A program made the translations under genes and the position numbers. Shown here one piece after another: positions 34,871 to 41,702 of a DNA stretch of 64,000 bases. Position 1 is the stretch's first letter; every line of letters starts with the position of its first letter. The notes beneath the pieces were generated by a model. That model did not search any database. It was given only the letters and a program-made list of their open reading frames with translations, and was not told the origin of the DNA. This stretch comes from an uncultured Prevotellaceae bacterium (GTDB lineage Bacteria; Bacteroidota; Bacteroidia; Bacteroidales; Bacteroidaceae): NCBI GenBank assembly GCA_949295905.1, contig CASFNA010000005.1:124001-188000 (forward strand). The letters run 5' to 3'.

Positions 34871-34961
34871 AATTAAGAACTAAGGGTTAAGGATTAAGAA
34901 AATTACCATATTTCAATTGCAAAAGGTAATTTTCTTAATCCTTAACCCTTAATTCTTAATT
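34871..34961. repeat. Long inverted repeat at the mfd 3' end
   Basis: Arms 34871-34907 and 34925-34961 are identical at 36 of 37 positions with a 17-base loop. They are built of AATTAAGAACTAAGGGTTAA tokens. The right arm contains the stop codon of mfd (34956-34958). It is probably a bidirectional terminator between convergent genes. Confidence 0.9.
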
Positions 34962-37900
34962 GTGATTTATGTCCCTCAGCACCTTCACGGCTTCCTCAAC
35001 CGAGGGCACGCCGGTTACGAGCATCATTCTCTTTCCTGCCACTTCCTTGAGGTTGCAGCGGCGAGGGTTGCGCCCGATGTAGTTGAGCACGCTGTCGAAA
35101 GCCTTGCTCTTGTAGTACGCGCTCATGGGGTTTGATACGAATTGCATGCGCATCTGCCCCTGGCGCAGCATTATTTTCTCGCATCCGAGGCTTCTGCCAA
35201 GGCGGCGCAGGGGCACTACCTGCATCAGCTCCAGGCCCTCGTGCGGCACCGGACCGAACCTGTCTTCAAGCCGTGAGCGGTATTTTTGCAGGTCGTCATC
35301 GTCCTTGATGTTGTCAAGCTCGCGGTAAAGCAACATGCGTTCGCTGCTGCTCGGCACGTATTGGTCGGGCAGATACATCTCCAGGTCGCTCTCTATGGCG
35401 CAGTCTTCCACGAACTCGTCGCCTGCGATGTCGCGCCCTCCGGCAATCTCCTGCTCGTACATCTCGCCGAACTCGTCGTTCTTCAGCTCCGTCACCGCCT
35501 GGTTCAGGATTTTCTGGTAAGTCTCGTAGCCAAGGTCTTCCATGAATCCGCTCTGCTCCGCTCCGAGCAGATTGCCCGCCCCGCGGATGTCAAGGTCCTG
35601 CATGGAGAGGTTGAAACCGCTGCCAAGTTCGGAGAAAGTCTCAAGCGCTTCGAGCCTGCGCCGCGCCTCTTGGGTGAGCGCCGACAGCGGCGGAGCAAGC
35701 AGATAGCAGAACGCCTTGCGGTTGCTGCGGCCCACGCGGCCGCGCATCTGGTGCAGGTCTGACAGTCCGAAGCGGTGCGCGTCGTTGATTATTATGGTGT
35801 TGGCGTTGCTTATGTCGATGCCGTTCTCCACAATAGTGGTTGACAGCAGCACGTCATAGTCATAGTTGATGAAGCCCATCAGGATTTTCTCCAGCTCCTC
35901 CGGCTTCATCTGTCCGTGGCCAATGGCCACCCTCGCATCAGGCACATACTTCCTTATAAGACCGGCAATCTCGGGCAGGTTGCTGATGCGGTCATTCACG
36001 AAAAACACCTGTCCGTTGCGGCTCATCTCAAAGTTGATGGCGTCGGCGATAACCTCCTTGTCAAACGTATGCACCTCCGTGCTTACCGGGTAACGGTTGG
36101 GCGGCGGTGTTTGGATAATGCTCATGTCCCTTGCGCCCATCAACGAGAACTGGAGAGTTCGCGGAATGGGTGTCGCCGACATGGTAAGCGTATCGACGTT
36201 GACCTTCATCTTGCGCAGTTTCTCCTTCGTAGCCACGCCGAATTTCTGCTCTTCGTCGATTATGAGTAGCCCCAAGTCTTTGAACTTTACGCTCTTCCCG
36301 ATGAGCTTGTGCGTCCCTACGATGATGTCTACCTTGCCTTCGGCCAGGTCGGCAAGCACCTCCTTCGTCTTTTTAGGGCTGCGAGCACGCGACAAGTAGT
36401 CAACTCTCACAGGGAAATCTTTGAGCCTTTTCGAGAAGGTTTGGTAGTGTTGGTAAGCCAGTACGGTGGTAGGCACGAGCACGGCGACCTGCTTTGAGTC
36501 GCACGCTGCCTTGAAGGCGGCACGCACCGCGACCTCCGTCTTGCCGAAGCCGACATCTCCACACACGAGCCTGTCCATCGGACGGGCACTTTCCATGTCG
36601 GCTTTCACGTCGTTGGTGGCCTTCAGCTGGTCGGGCGTGTCTTCATACATGAAGCTCGCTTCAAGCTCATGCTGCATGAAGTTGTCGGCCGAAAAGGCGA
36701 AGCCACGCTCCTTGCGGCGCGCCGCATAGAGCTTGATTAGGTCGCGCGCAATGTCCTTGATTTTCTTCTTCGTGCGTTCCTTGAGGCGTTCCCATGCGCC
36801 GGTGCCGAGCGTACTGAGGCGCGGCGGAGTCTCGCTGTCGCGCCGTTTGTATTTTGATATTTTGTAAAGCGAGTGGATGCTTACGTCCACCTTGTCGTTG
36901 TTCTGATATATAATGCGGATTACCTCCTGGTAACTGTCGCCCGAAGGGACGCGCACCAGACCAGCGAAACGCCCTATGCCGAAGTCTACGTGGACGATGT
37001 AGTCGCCCGGTTCCATCTCTTGCAGCTCCTTCATAGTCAACGCCATCTTGCCCGAACGGGCAGTGTCGGAGCGCAGACTGTACTTGTGGAAGCGGTCGAA
37101 GATTTGATGGTCGGTGAAGAAGCAGGCCTTCATCGCATTGTCGGCAAAGCCCTCGTGCAGGGTCTTTGACACGCCGGTGAAGGGTAAAGCCCCCACAACT
37201 CCCCCGACGGGGGAGCTTTTGATGTTTGCTTCGTAGGCATTTGAAGTTCCCCCATAGGGTGAGTTTGAGGGGGCTTTCATGCTTTCAAAGATTTCTTTCA
37301 GCCTCTCGTGCTGCTTGGTACTGTCCGCAAGGATGTATATTTTGTAGCCTTTCAGGATGTAGTCTTCGAGCGCACGGGCAAGCAGGTCGAAGTTCTTGTG
37401 GAACAGCGGCTGCGGACTTACATCCAGACGGAGCACCGCGTCGGGCGTGCCTGTGGGCTTGCCGCCGAACTCTATGCGGCGCATCTTGAGCGCGTCGGCG
37501 GCAAACTGCGCCCCTGTTACGAGCGAGTTGGTGGCCGAAAGCTCCTTCATGGCTGCCTGCTGCTCCATCTCTGTAAGTCCTTCAAGGCGTTCCTTCACCG
37601 CCTGCGACGAGAAACCGTCGCGGTAAATCATGTCGATTTTCTCGCGGCAGAACACAAAGTTTTTCACTACGAGCAGCGTATCATCAGGCAAGAAGTGCAG
37701 GAAGGGCACTTTCTCATCAACCAGCGTAGCCACTTCGGGCACTATTTCTATGCGCTGACGCTTGTCGCGCGACAACTGGCTCTGCACCTCGAACGTGCGG
37801 ATGGAGTCTATTTCGTCGCCGAAAAAGTCAATGCGGAACGGGTATTCGCTGCTGAACGAGAACACGTCGATTATGCTGCCGCGCACGGCGAACTGCCCCG

Positions 37901-38495
37901 GCTCGTACACATAGTCAACCTCGTTGAAGCCGAGCTGCCGCAACTGGCGCGACAATTGCACGATGTCGTGCGTCTCGCCTGCGGCCAGGATGACCGTGCG
38001 CTCGTCCAACTTGCGGCGCGACACCACAAGCTCTGCCAACGCCTCGGGGCAAGTGACTATGAACAAAGCCCCCTCACACTCCCCCAAGGGGGGAGCTTCG
38101 GTTACCGACGATGCAAACTTGAGCTCCCCCTTGGGGGAGTGTGAGGGGGCTCCAAGCAACCTTCCCAGCACCTCGGTGCGCAGTATTTCGTTGGCCGCGT
38201 CGCGCTGACCGTACTTCACCTGTCGGCGGTACGACGAGGGAAAGAACAGCACACGCTCGCCGCCCAGCATCTGCGTAAGGTCGTGGTAGAAGTAACCGGC
38301 CTCCTCGGCGTCGTCAAGCACGAACAGGCACGTACGCCCCACGCCGTGCGCCACAGAGGCGAACAGCACGGGCAGGGCCGACGCCAGCGCGCCCTCGATG
38401 TGCGCCGTGCGCACCGTGTCGTCACTTATCAGCTTCGTCAAAGCCGCCGTCTGCGGCGACTTCGCGTACAAATCCAATATTCCTTGTATGTCCAT
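34956..38495 (-). CDS. mfd: Transcription-repair coupling factor Mfd
   Basis: An 1179-residue ATP-dependent translocase that removes stalled RNA polymerase and recruits UvrA. The order is normal: UvrB-like N-terminal domains, an RNA-polymerase-interacting domain with GDYIVHVDFGIGRFAGL near residue 500, helicase Walker A GDVGFGKTEVA near 645, DEEQ in IIDEEQKFG near 745, the TRG/helicase-C region and a C-terminal D7 domain. Two palindromic elements of about 86-88 bases are inserted in frame, at residues of about 115-143 and 407-436, adding peptides unlike Mfd sequence. The start at 38495 (MDIQGILDLY) is chosen over an upstream in-frame codon. Whether the enlarged protein is fully active is unknown; the frame is intact. 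Confidence 0.95.
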   Translation of the reverse strand: MDIQGILDLYAKSPQTAALTKLISDDTVRTAHIEGALASALPVLFASVAHGVGRTCLFVLDDAEEAGYFYHDLTQMLGGERVLFFPSSYRRQVKYGQRDAANEILRTEVLGRLLGAPSHSPKGELKFASSVTEAPPLGECEGALFIVTCPEALAELVVSRRKLDERTVILAAGETHDIVQLSRQLRQLGFNEVDYVYEPGQFAVRGSIIDVFSFSSEYPFRIDFFGDEIDSIRTFEVQSQLSRDKRQRIEIVPEVATLVDEKVPFLHFLPDDTLLVVKNFVFCREKIDMIYRDGFSSQAVKERLEGLTEMEQQAAMKELSATNSLVTGAQFAADALKMRRIEFGGKPTGTPDAVLRLDVSPQPLFHKNFDLLARALEDYILKGYKIYILADSTKQHERLKEIFESMKAPSNSPYGGTSNAYEANIKSSPVGGVVGALPFTGVSKTLHEGFADNAMKACFFTDHQIFDRFHKYSLRSDTARSGKMALTMKELQEMEPGDYIVHVDFGIGRFAGLVRVPSGDSYQEVIRIIYQNNDKVDVSIHSLYKISKYKRRDSETPPRLSTLGTGAWERLKERTKKKIKDIARDLIKLYAARRKERGFAFSADNFMQHELEASFMYEDTPDQLKATNDVKADMESARPMDRLVCGDVGFGKTEVAVRAAFKAACDSKQVAVLVPTTVLAYQHYQTFSKRLKDFPVRVDYLSRARSPKKTKEVLADLAEGKVDIIVGTHKLIGKSVKFKDLGLLIIDEEQKFGVATKEKLRKMKVNVDTLTMSATPIPRTLQFSLMGARDMSIIQTPPPNRYPVSTEVHTFDKEVIADAINFEMSRNGQVFFVNDRISNLPEIAGLIRKYVPDARVAIGHGQMKPEELEKILMGFINYDYDVLLSTTIVENGIDISNANTIIINDAHRFGLSDLHQMRGRVGRSNRKAFCYLLAPPLSALTQEARRRLEALETFSELGSGFNLSMQDLDIRGAGNLLGAEQSGFMEDLGYETYQKILNQAVTELKNDEFGEMYEQEIAGGRDIAGDEFVEDCAIESDLEMYLPDQYVPSSSERMLLYRELDNIKDDDDLQKYRSRLEDRFGPVPHEGLELMQVVPLRRLGRSLGCEKIMLRQGQMRMQFVSNPMSAYYKSKAFDSVLNYIGRNPRRCNLKEVAGKRMMLVTGVPSVEEAVKVLRDINHN
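37188..37275. repeat. AGCCCCC-family palindrome inserted in mfd (second)
   Basis: The left arm begins AGCCCCCACAACTCCCCCGA and the right arm ends GTTTGAGGGGGCT. Read on the mfd strand it encodes a peptide that includes APSNSPYGGTSNAYEANIK and stays in frame. The arms are slightly degenerate. Confidence 0.85.
38067..38152. repeat. AGCCCCC-family palindrome inserted in mfd (first)
   Basis: Two arms of about 31 bases (AGCCCCCTCACACTCCCCCA at the left end; reverse complement at the right) pair with one unpaired base and a spacer of about 23 bases. On the mfd strand it encodes APSHSPKGELKFASSVTEA and following residues in frame. Confidence 0.9.
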
Positions 38496-38508
38496 CGTAA
38501 ACAGGACA

Positions 38509-38516
38509 CAAAGGTA
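38509..38516 (-). promoter_or_regulatory. Candidate -7 box of mfd
   Basis: TACCTTTG on the minus strand lies 13 bases before the mfd start codon, giving a very short leader. No well-spaced TTG is seen. Confidence 0.4.
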
Positions 38517-38524
38517 ATGCAAAA

Positions 38525-38556
38525 TTTTGAATATCCGTTTATTGTCGCTATATTTG
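38525..38556 (+). promoter_or_regulatory. Promoter of the MBL-fold lipoprotein gene
   Basis: TTTTG (38525-38529) and TATATTTG (38549-38556) are 19 bases apart. The leader is about 26 bases. Confidence 0.7.
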
Positions 38557-38588
38557 TGCAATGACTAACCCAAAAGCATTTTACGGAT

Positions 38589-39446
38589 ATGAAAAAATCA
38601 AAAACTGTAAAACTGTTTGCCGTGTCGGCCGCCGTGCTCGCGGCCGTTTCATGCGGCAACAAGAAGGCCGACGCCACCACAGACGCGGCGCAGATGCCTG
38701 AAGGAGTGACCGTACAGAGGCTCGACTCGATGACGCTTACCACCATCAGGGACGACGAGGGCGACAAGCGTATGCCCAATTCGCTGTTCTACGGCGAGGC
38801 CGACTCGGCTAAGGTTGACAGCCTTTCGCCCGAAGGGTCGGTGCCGTCGTCAATAAGCTGTTTCCTCGTAGAGACGCAGGGAAAGAAGGTATTGTTCGAC
38901 ACGGGCAACGGAACGGAGCGCGGAGGGATGCTGCTCAAGCGGCTTGACAGCATCGGCGTAAAGCCCGAAAGCATAGACTTTCTTGTAATAACCCACTTCC
39001 ACGGCGACCACATCGGCGGCATGACCGAGGGCGGCAAGCCGGTGTTTACACGTGCCGAGGTGTATGTTCCCGAGGCGGAGCGCATCTATTGGAAATACAT
39101 GAGCAACGGGAATGCCAAGGCTGCGGCCGACGCAATGGCGGCTTACGGCGACAAGGTGCACTGCTTTGAGTACACCGACGCGCTGCCGCTCGGCATCAAA
39201 CCACTGGCTGCACCCGGTCACACGCCCGGCCACACGGTGTACCAGATGGGGCGGCTGCTCATCGTAGGCGACCTGATGCACGGCTTAGACCTTCAGATAC
39301 AAGACCCCGGCATCTGTCCCTCGTTTGACATGGACCGCCGGAAGGCTACGGAGTCGAGGACGAAATACATCGACTACATACGCAAGAACAAGCTCGTGAC
39401 TGCCGGTATGCACTTCCCCGGCAACGGCGTAAAGGACAGTCTGTAG
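38589..39446 (+). CDS. MBL-fold metallo-hydrolase lipoprotein
   Basis: A 285-residue lipoprotein (lipobox AVSC after a 19-residue hydrophobic signal) with a metallo-beta-lactamase fold. The metal motif HFHGDHIGG is near residues 137-145, followed by the His of PGHTPGHT near 210, the Asp of LLIVGDLMHG and a final His in AGMHFPGNG. The architecture resembles lactonase or phosphodiesterase members more than true beta-lactamases. The substrate is unknown. The family assignment is secure from the HxHxDH motif. Confidence 0.88.
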   Translation: MKKSKTVKLFAVSAAVLAAVSCGNKKADATTDAAQMPEGVTVQRLDSMTLTTIRDDEGDKRMPNSLFYGEADSAKVDSLSPEGSVPSSISCFLVETQGKKVLFDTGNGTERGGMLLKRLDSIGVKPESIDFLVITHFHGDHIGGMTEGGKPVFTRAEVYVPEAERIYWKYMSNGNAKAAADAMAAYGDKVHCFEYTDALPLGIKPLAAPGHTPGHTVYQMGRLLIVGDLMHGLDLQIQDPGICPSFDMDRRKATESRTKYIDYIRKNKLVTAGMHFPGNGVKDSL

Positions 39447-39487
39447 CCCCGTTCCCGGCTGCCGTGTAACTCGTTGACAGTCAGCGG

Positions 39488-39576
39488 CTTTCCAAAAGGC
39501 CACCTTTCGCATCGCGAAAGGTGGCCTTTTAGCGTGTAAAATGTGGCCTTTCGGAATGCAAAAGACGGTCTTTTAG
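39488..39576. repeat. 22-base palindrome cluster R9
   Basis: Units CCAAAAGGCCACCTTTCGC, GCGAAAGGTGGCCTTTTAG, AAAATGTGGCCTTTCGG and GCAAAAGACGGTCTTTTAG lie after the MBL gene. The first 65 bases, including the flank GACAGTCAGCGG, nearly repeat cluster R5. Confidence 0.85.
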
Positions 39577-39634
39577 TTCATCAGTAGTTTGTTTGGATGA
39601 TTCTTAAGAGTATTGACTGTTCACATCTTTCCGC

Positions 39635-39770
39635 AATCCAGGCGGTCGGTAATTGTCATGCTGCACTCCGATGCGACATCCAGTGTATGCAGCCTGCAAC
39701 ATTTGGCGTATTGGATGTTTACTGGATGCCGCATCGGAGTGCGGCATGACAATTACCGACTGCCTGGATT
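39635..39770. repeat. REP-like 50-bp inverted repeat
   Basis: Arms 39635-39684 and 39721-39770 match at 47 of 50 bases around a 36-base spacer. Each arm also holds a smaller palindrome (ATGCCGC-ATCGGAGT-GCGGCAT on the right), so the structure resembles two inverted REP elements. No transposase is near. Confidence 0.85.
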
Positions 39771-39855
39771 AAAGCAGGGTGTTCTCATTAATAGAGCTTT
39801 TACTTCATCCAACAGAATTGTGGATGAACCGCCTTTCGCAATTCCGCTAATCATG

Positions 39856-39930
39856 TCCCCTCCCCTCGGGGAGGTCGGGAGGGGGCTTCCTTGAAGTTTG
39901 GATGTGGCTTCCTTGAGGTCGGGGGGGCTT
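39856..39930. repeat. Partial AGCCCCC-family element
   Basis: One arm of the family (CCCCTCGGGGAGGTCGGGAG then GGGGCTTCC) is followed by two shorter copies of GGCTTCCTTGAGGTCGGG. It is a decayed or half copy of the element found intact between phnX and phnW. Confidence 0.65.
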
Positions 39931-40002
39931 CCTTTAAGGCCGCCTGCGCCGACGTTTGCAAAAATATTAGGCGGGAATTGCATTTTTTAGTGAGAAAAAC
40001 AC

Positions 40003-40010
40003 TATTTTTG
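40003..40010 (+). promoter_or_regulatory. Candidate -7 box of the mannosyltransferase gene
   Basis: TATTTTTG fits the -7 element. A TTG at 39978-39980 is 22 bases upstream, slightly long. The leader is about 30 bases. Confidence 0.5.
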
Positions 40011-40045
40011 CACTACATAAACATGCGTCAACATATAAGGCAAAA

Positions 40046-40795
40046 ATGAACGAAAGCGACAGCATTGTAATAATACCGACTTACAACGAGAAGGAAAACA
40101 TCGAGAAAATAATACGCGCGGTGTTCTCGTTGGAAAAGTGTTTCCACATCCTTGTGATTGACGACGGCTCGCCGGACGGCACCGCCGCCATAGTACACGG
40201 CCTCATCGACCGCGAGTTCGGCGGCCGCCTGCACATCATCGAGCGTGCGGGAAAGCTGGGACTGGGCACGGCCTACATTACAGGTTTCAAGTGGGCGCTT
40301 GCTCACGGCTACGACTACATCTTCGAGATGGATGCCGACTTCAGCCACGACCCAAACGACCTGCCGCGCCTCTACGCCGCATGTCACGACGAAGGGTACG
40401 ATGTTGCCATCGGTTCGCGCTACGTCAGCGGCGTGAATGTGGTGAACTGGCCCATCGGGCGTGTGCTGATGAGCTACTTCGCGTCGCAGTACGTCCGCCT
40501 GGTGACGGGCTTCAAGGTGCACGACACTACCGCCGGATTCAAGTGTTACCGCCGCCGCGTGCTCGAGACAATCGAGCTTGACAAAGTCCGTTTCAAGGGT
40601 TACGCCTTCCAAATAGAGATGAAGTACACGGCGTACAAAATCGGCTTCAAAATAAAGGAAGTGCCCGTAATCTTCGTAAACCGCCGCGAAGGCGTGTCGA
40701 AGATGAGCGGCGGCATCTTCGGCGAAGCCTTTTTCGGCGTTATGCGCCTGCGCTGGGACGGATGGACGAGGAAGTACCCGAAGATTAATTCATAA
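40046..40795 (+). CDS. Polyprenol monophosphomannose synthase (GT2)
   Basis: A 249-residue glycosyltransferase family 2 enzyme of the DPM1-like group, which transfers mannose (or another hexose) from a nucleotide sugar to a polyprenyl phosphate. Motifs are IIPTYNEKENIEKII (residues 8-22), the nucleotide-binding DDGSPDGTA, and the metal-binding EMDADFSHDPNDLPRL near 95-110. GSRYVSGVNVVNWPIGR and TAGFKCYRRRVLE are specific to this group. There is no C-terminal membrane domain. In Bacteroidetes such enzymes may feed protein O-glycosylation or lipoglycan synthesis. It is followed by an acyltransferase gene 53 bases away. Confidence 0.9.
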   Translation: MNESDSIVIIPTYNEKENIEKIIRAVFSLEKCFHILVIDDGSPDGTAAIVHGLIDREFGGRLHIIERAGKLGLGTAYITGFKWALAHGYDYIFEMDADFSHDPNDLPRLYAACHDEGYDVAIGSRYVSGVNVVNWPIGRVLMSYFASQYVRLVTGFKVHDTTAGFKCYRRRVLETIELDKVRFKGYAFQIEMKYTAYKIGFKIKEVPVIFVNRREGVSKMSGGIFGEAFFGVMRLRWDGWTRKYPKINS

Positions 40796-40848
40796 TTAGC
40801 TTGCGCTGACTTTCAGTTCACAATTCATAATTCATAATCGGGGCATAC

Positions 40849-41586
40849 ATGAAATACTTATACCGCATTTACCAAATCGTCATCGCCTTGCCGATAATCA
40901 TCGTCCTGACGCTGCTCACCGCGCTGACAACAAGCGTGGGGTGCATACTCGGCAACGGCCACTTTTGGGGCTATTATCCCCCTGTAATCTGGTCGAAGTG
41001 GGTGCTTGGGGTGCTGTTCCTGCCGGTGAAAGTCACGGGCAGGGAGAACCTTAAGCACGGAGAGTCATACGTGTTCGTTAGCAACCATCAGGGAGCGTTC
41101 GACATATTCCTCGTCTTCGGCCACCTGCACCGCAACTTCAAGTGGATGATGAAACAGCAGTTGCGCAAAATTCCGTTCGTGGGTTACGCCTGCGAGAAGT
41201 CGCACCACATATTCGTTGACCGCCGTAACCCAGCCAAGATGATGGCTACTTACGACCAGGCGCGTGCCACGTTGAAGCACGGCATGAGCCTTGTGGTCTT
41301 CCCCGAAGGCTCTCGCACGTACGACGGACGCATCGGCAAGTTCAAGCGTGGCGCGTTCGTGCTGGCCGACGAGCTGCAACTGCCCGTCGTTCCGCTGACA
41401 ATCAACGGCTCGTTCGACGTCATGCCGCGCACGAGCAAGTGGTATTGGGTGCACCGCCGCAGGCTCACGCTTACCATCCACGCGCCCATCTATCCGCAGT
41501 CGCAGGGTGCGGAGAATGTCGCCCGGTTGATGGAAGAAAGCCGCAAGGTGATTGAAAGCGGACTGGACGAAAAGTATAGGGATTGA
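40849..41586 (+). CDS. plsC: 1-acyl-sn-glycerol-3-phosphate acyltransferase
   Basis: A 245-residue membrane-bound enzyme that acylates lysophosphatidic acid to phosphatidic acid. It has an N-terminal hydrophobic region (LPIIIVLTLLTALTT), the catalytic HxxxxD as NHQGAFD near residue 80, and the substrate-binding VVFPEGSRTYDGRIGKFKRGAF near 148-169. Length and motifs are normal. No promoter is seen in front, so it is probably cotranscribed with the mannosyltransferase gene. Confidence 0.92.
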   Translation: MKYLYRIYQIVIALPIIIVLTLLTALTTSVGCILGNGHFWGYYPPVIWSKWVLGVLFLPVKVTGRENLKHGESYVFVSNHQGAFDIFLVFGHLHRNFKWMMKQQLRKIPFVGYACEKSHHIFVDRRNPAKMMATYDQARATLKHGMSLVVFPEGSRTYDGRIGKFKRGAFVLADELQLPVVPLTINGSFDVMPRTSKWYWVHRRRLTLTIHAPIYPQSQGAENVARLMEESRKVIESGLDEKYRD

Positions 41587-41633
41587 AAACAAGCTGGCGG
41601 AGGAGTGCAGACATCGCCGCATGGATGATATAA

Positions 41634-41685
41634 AAAGTCCCCGGAAGACAGGTCGAGAGCCTTCTTTCGGGGACTTCTGTTTTTA
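41634..41685. terminator. Bidirectional terminator after plsC
   Basis: AGTCCCCGGAAGA pairs with TCTTTCGGGGACT around a 14-base loop, with A and T runs on the two sides. It lies between two convergent genes. Confidence 0.8.
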
Positions 41686-41702
41686 GCTTGTCCGTTATCT
41701 TG

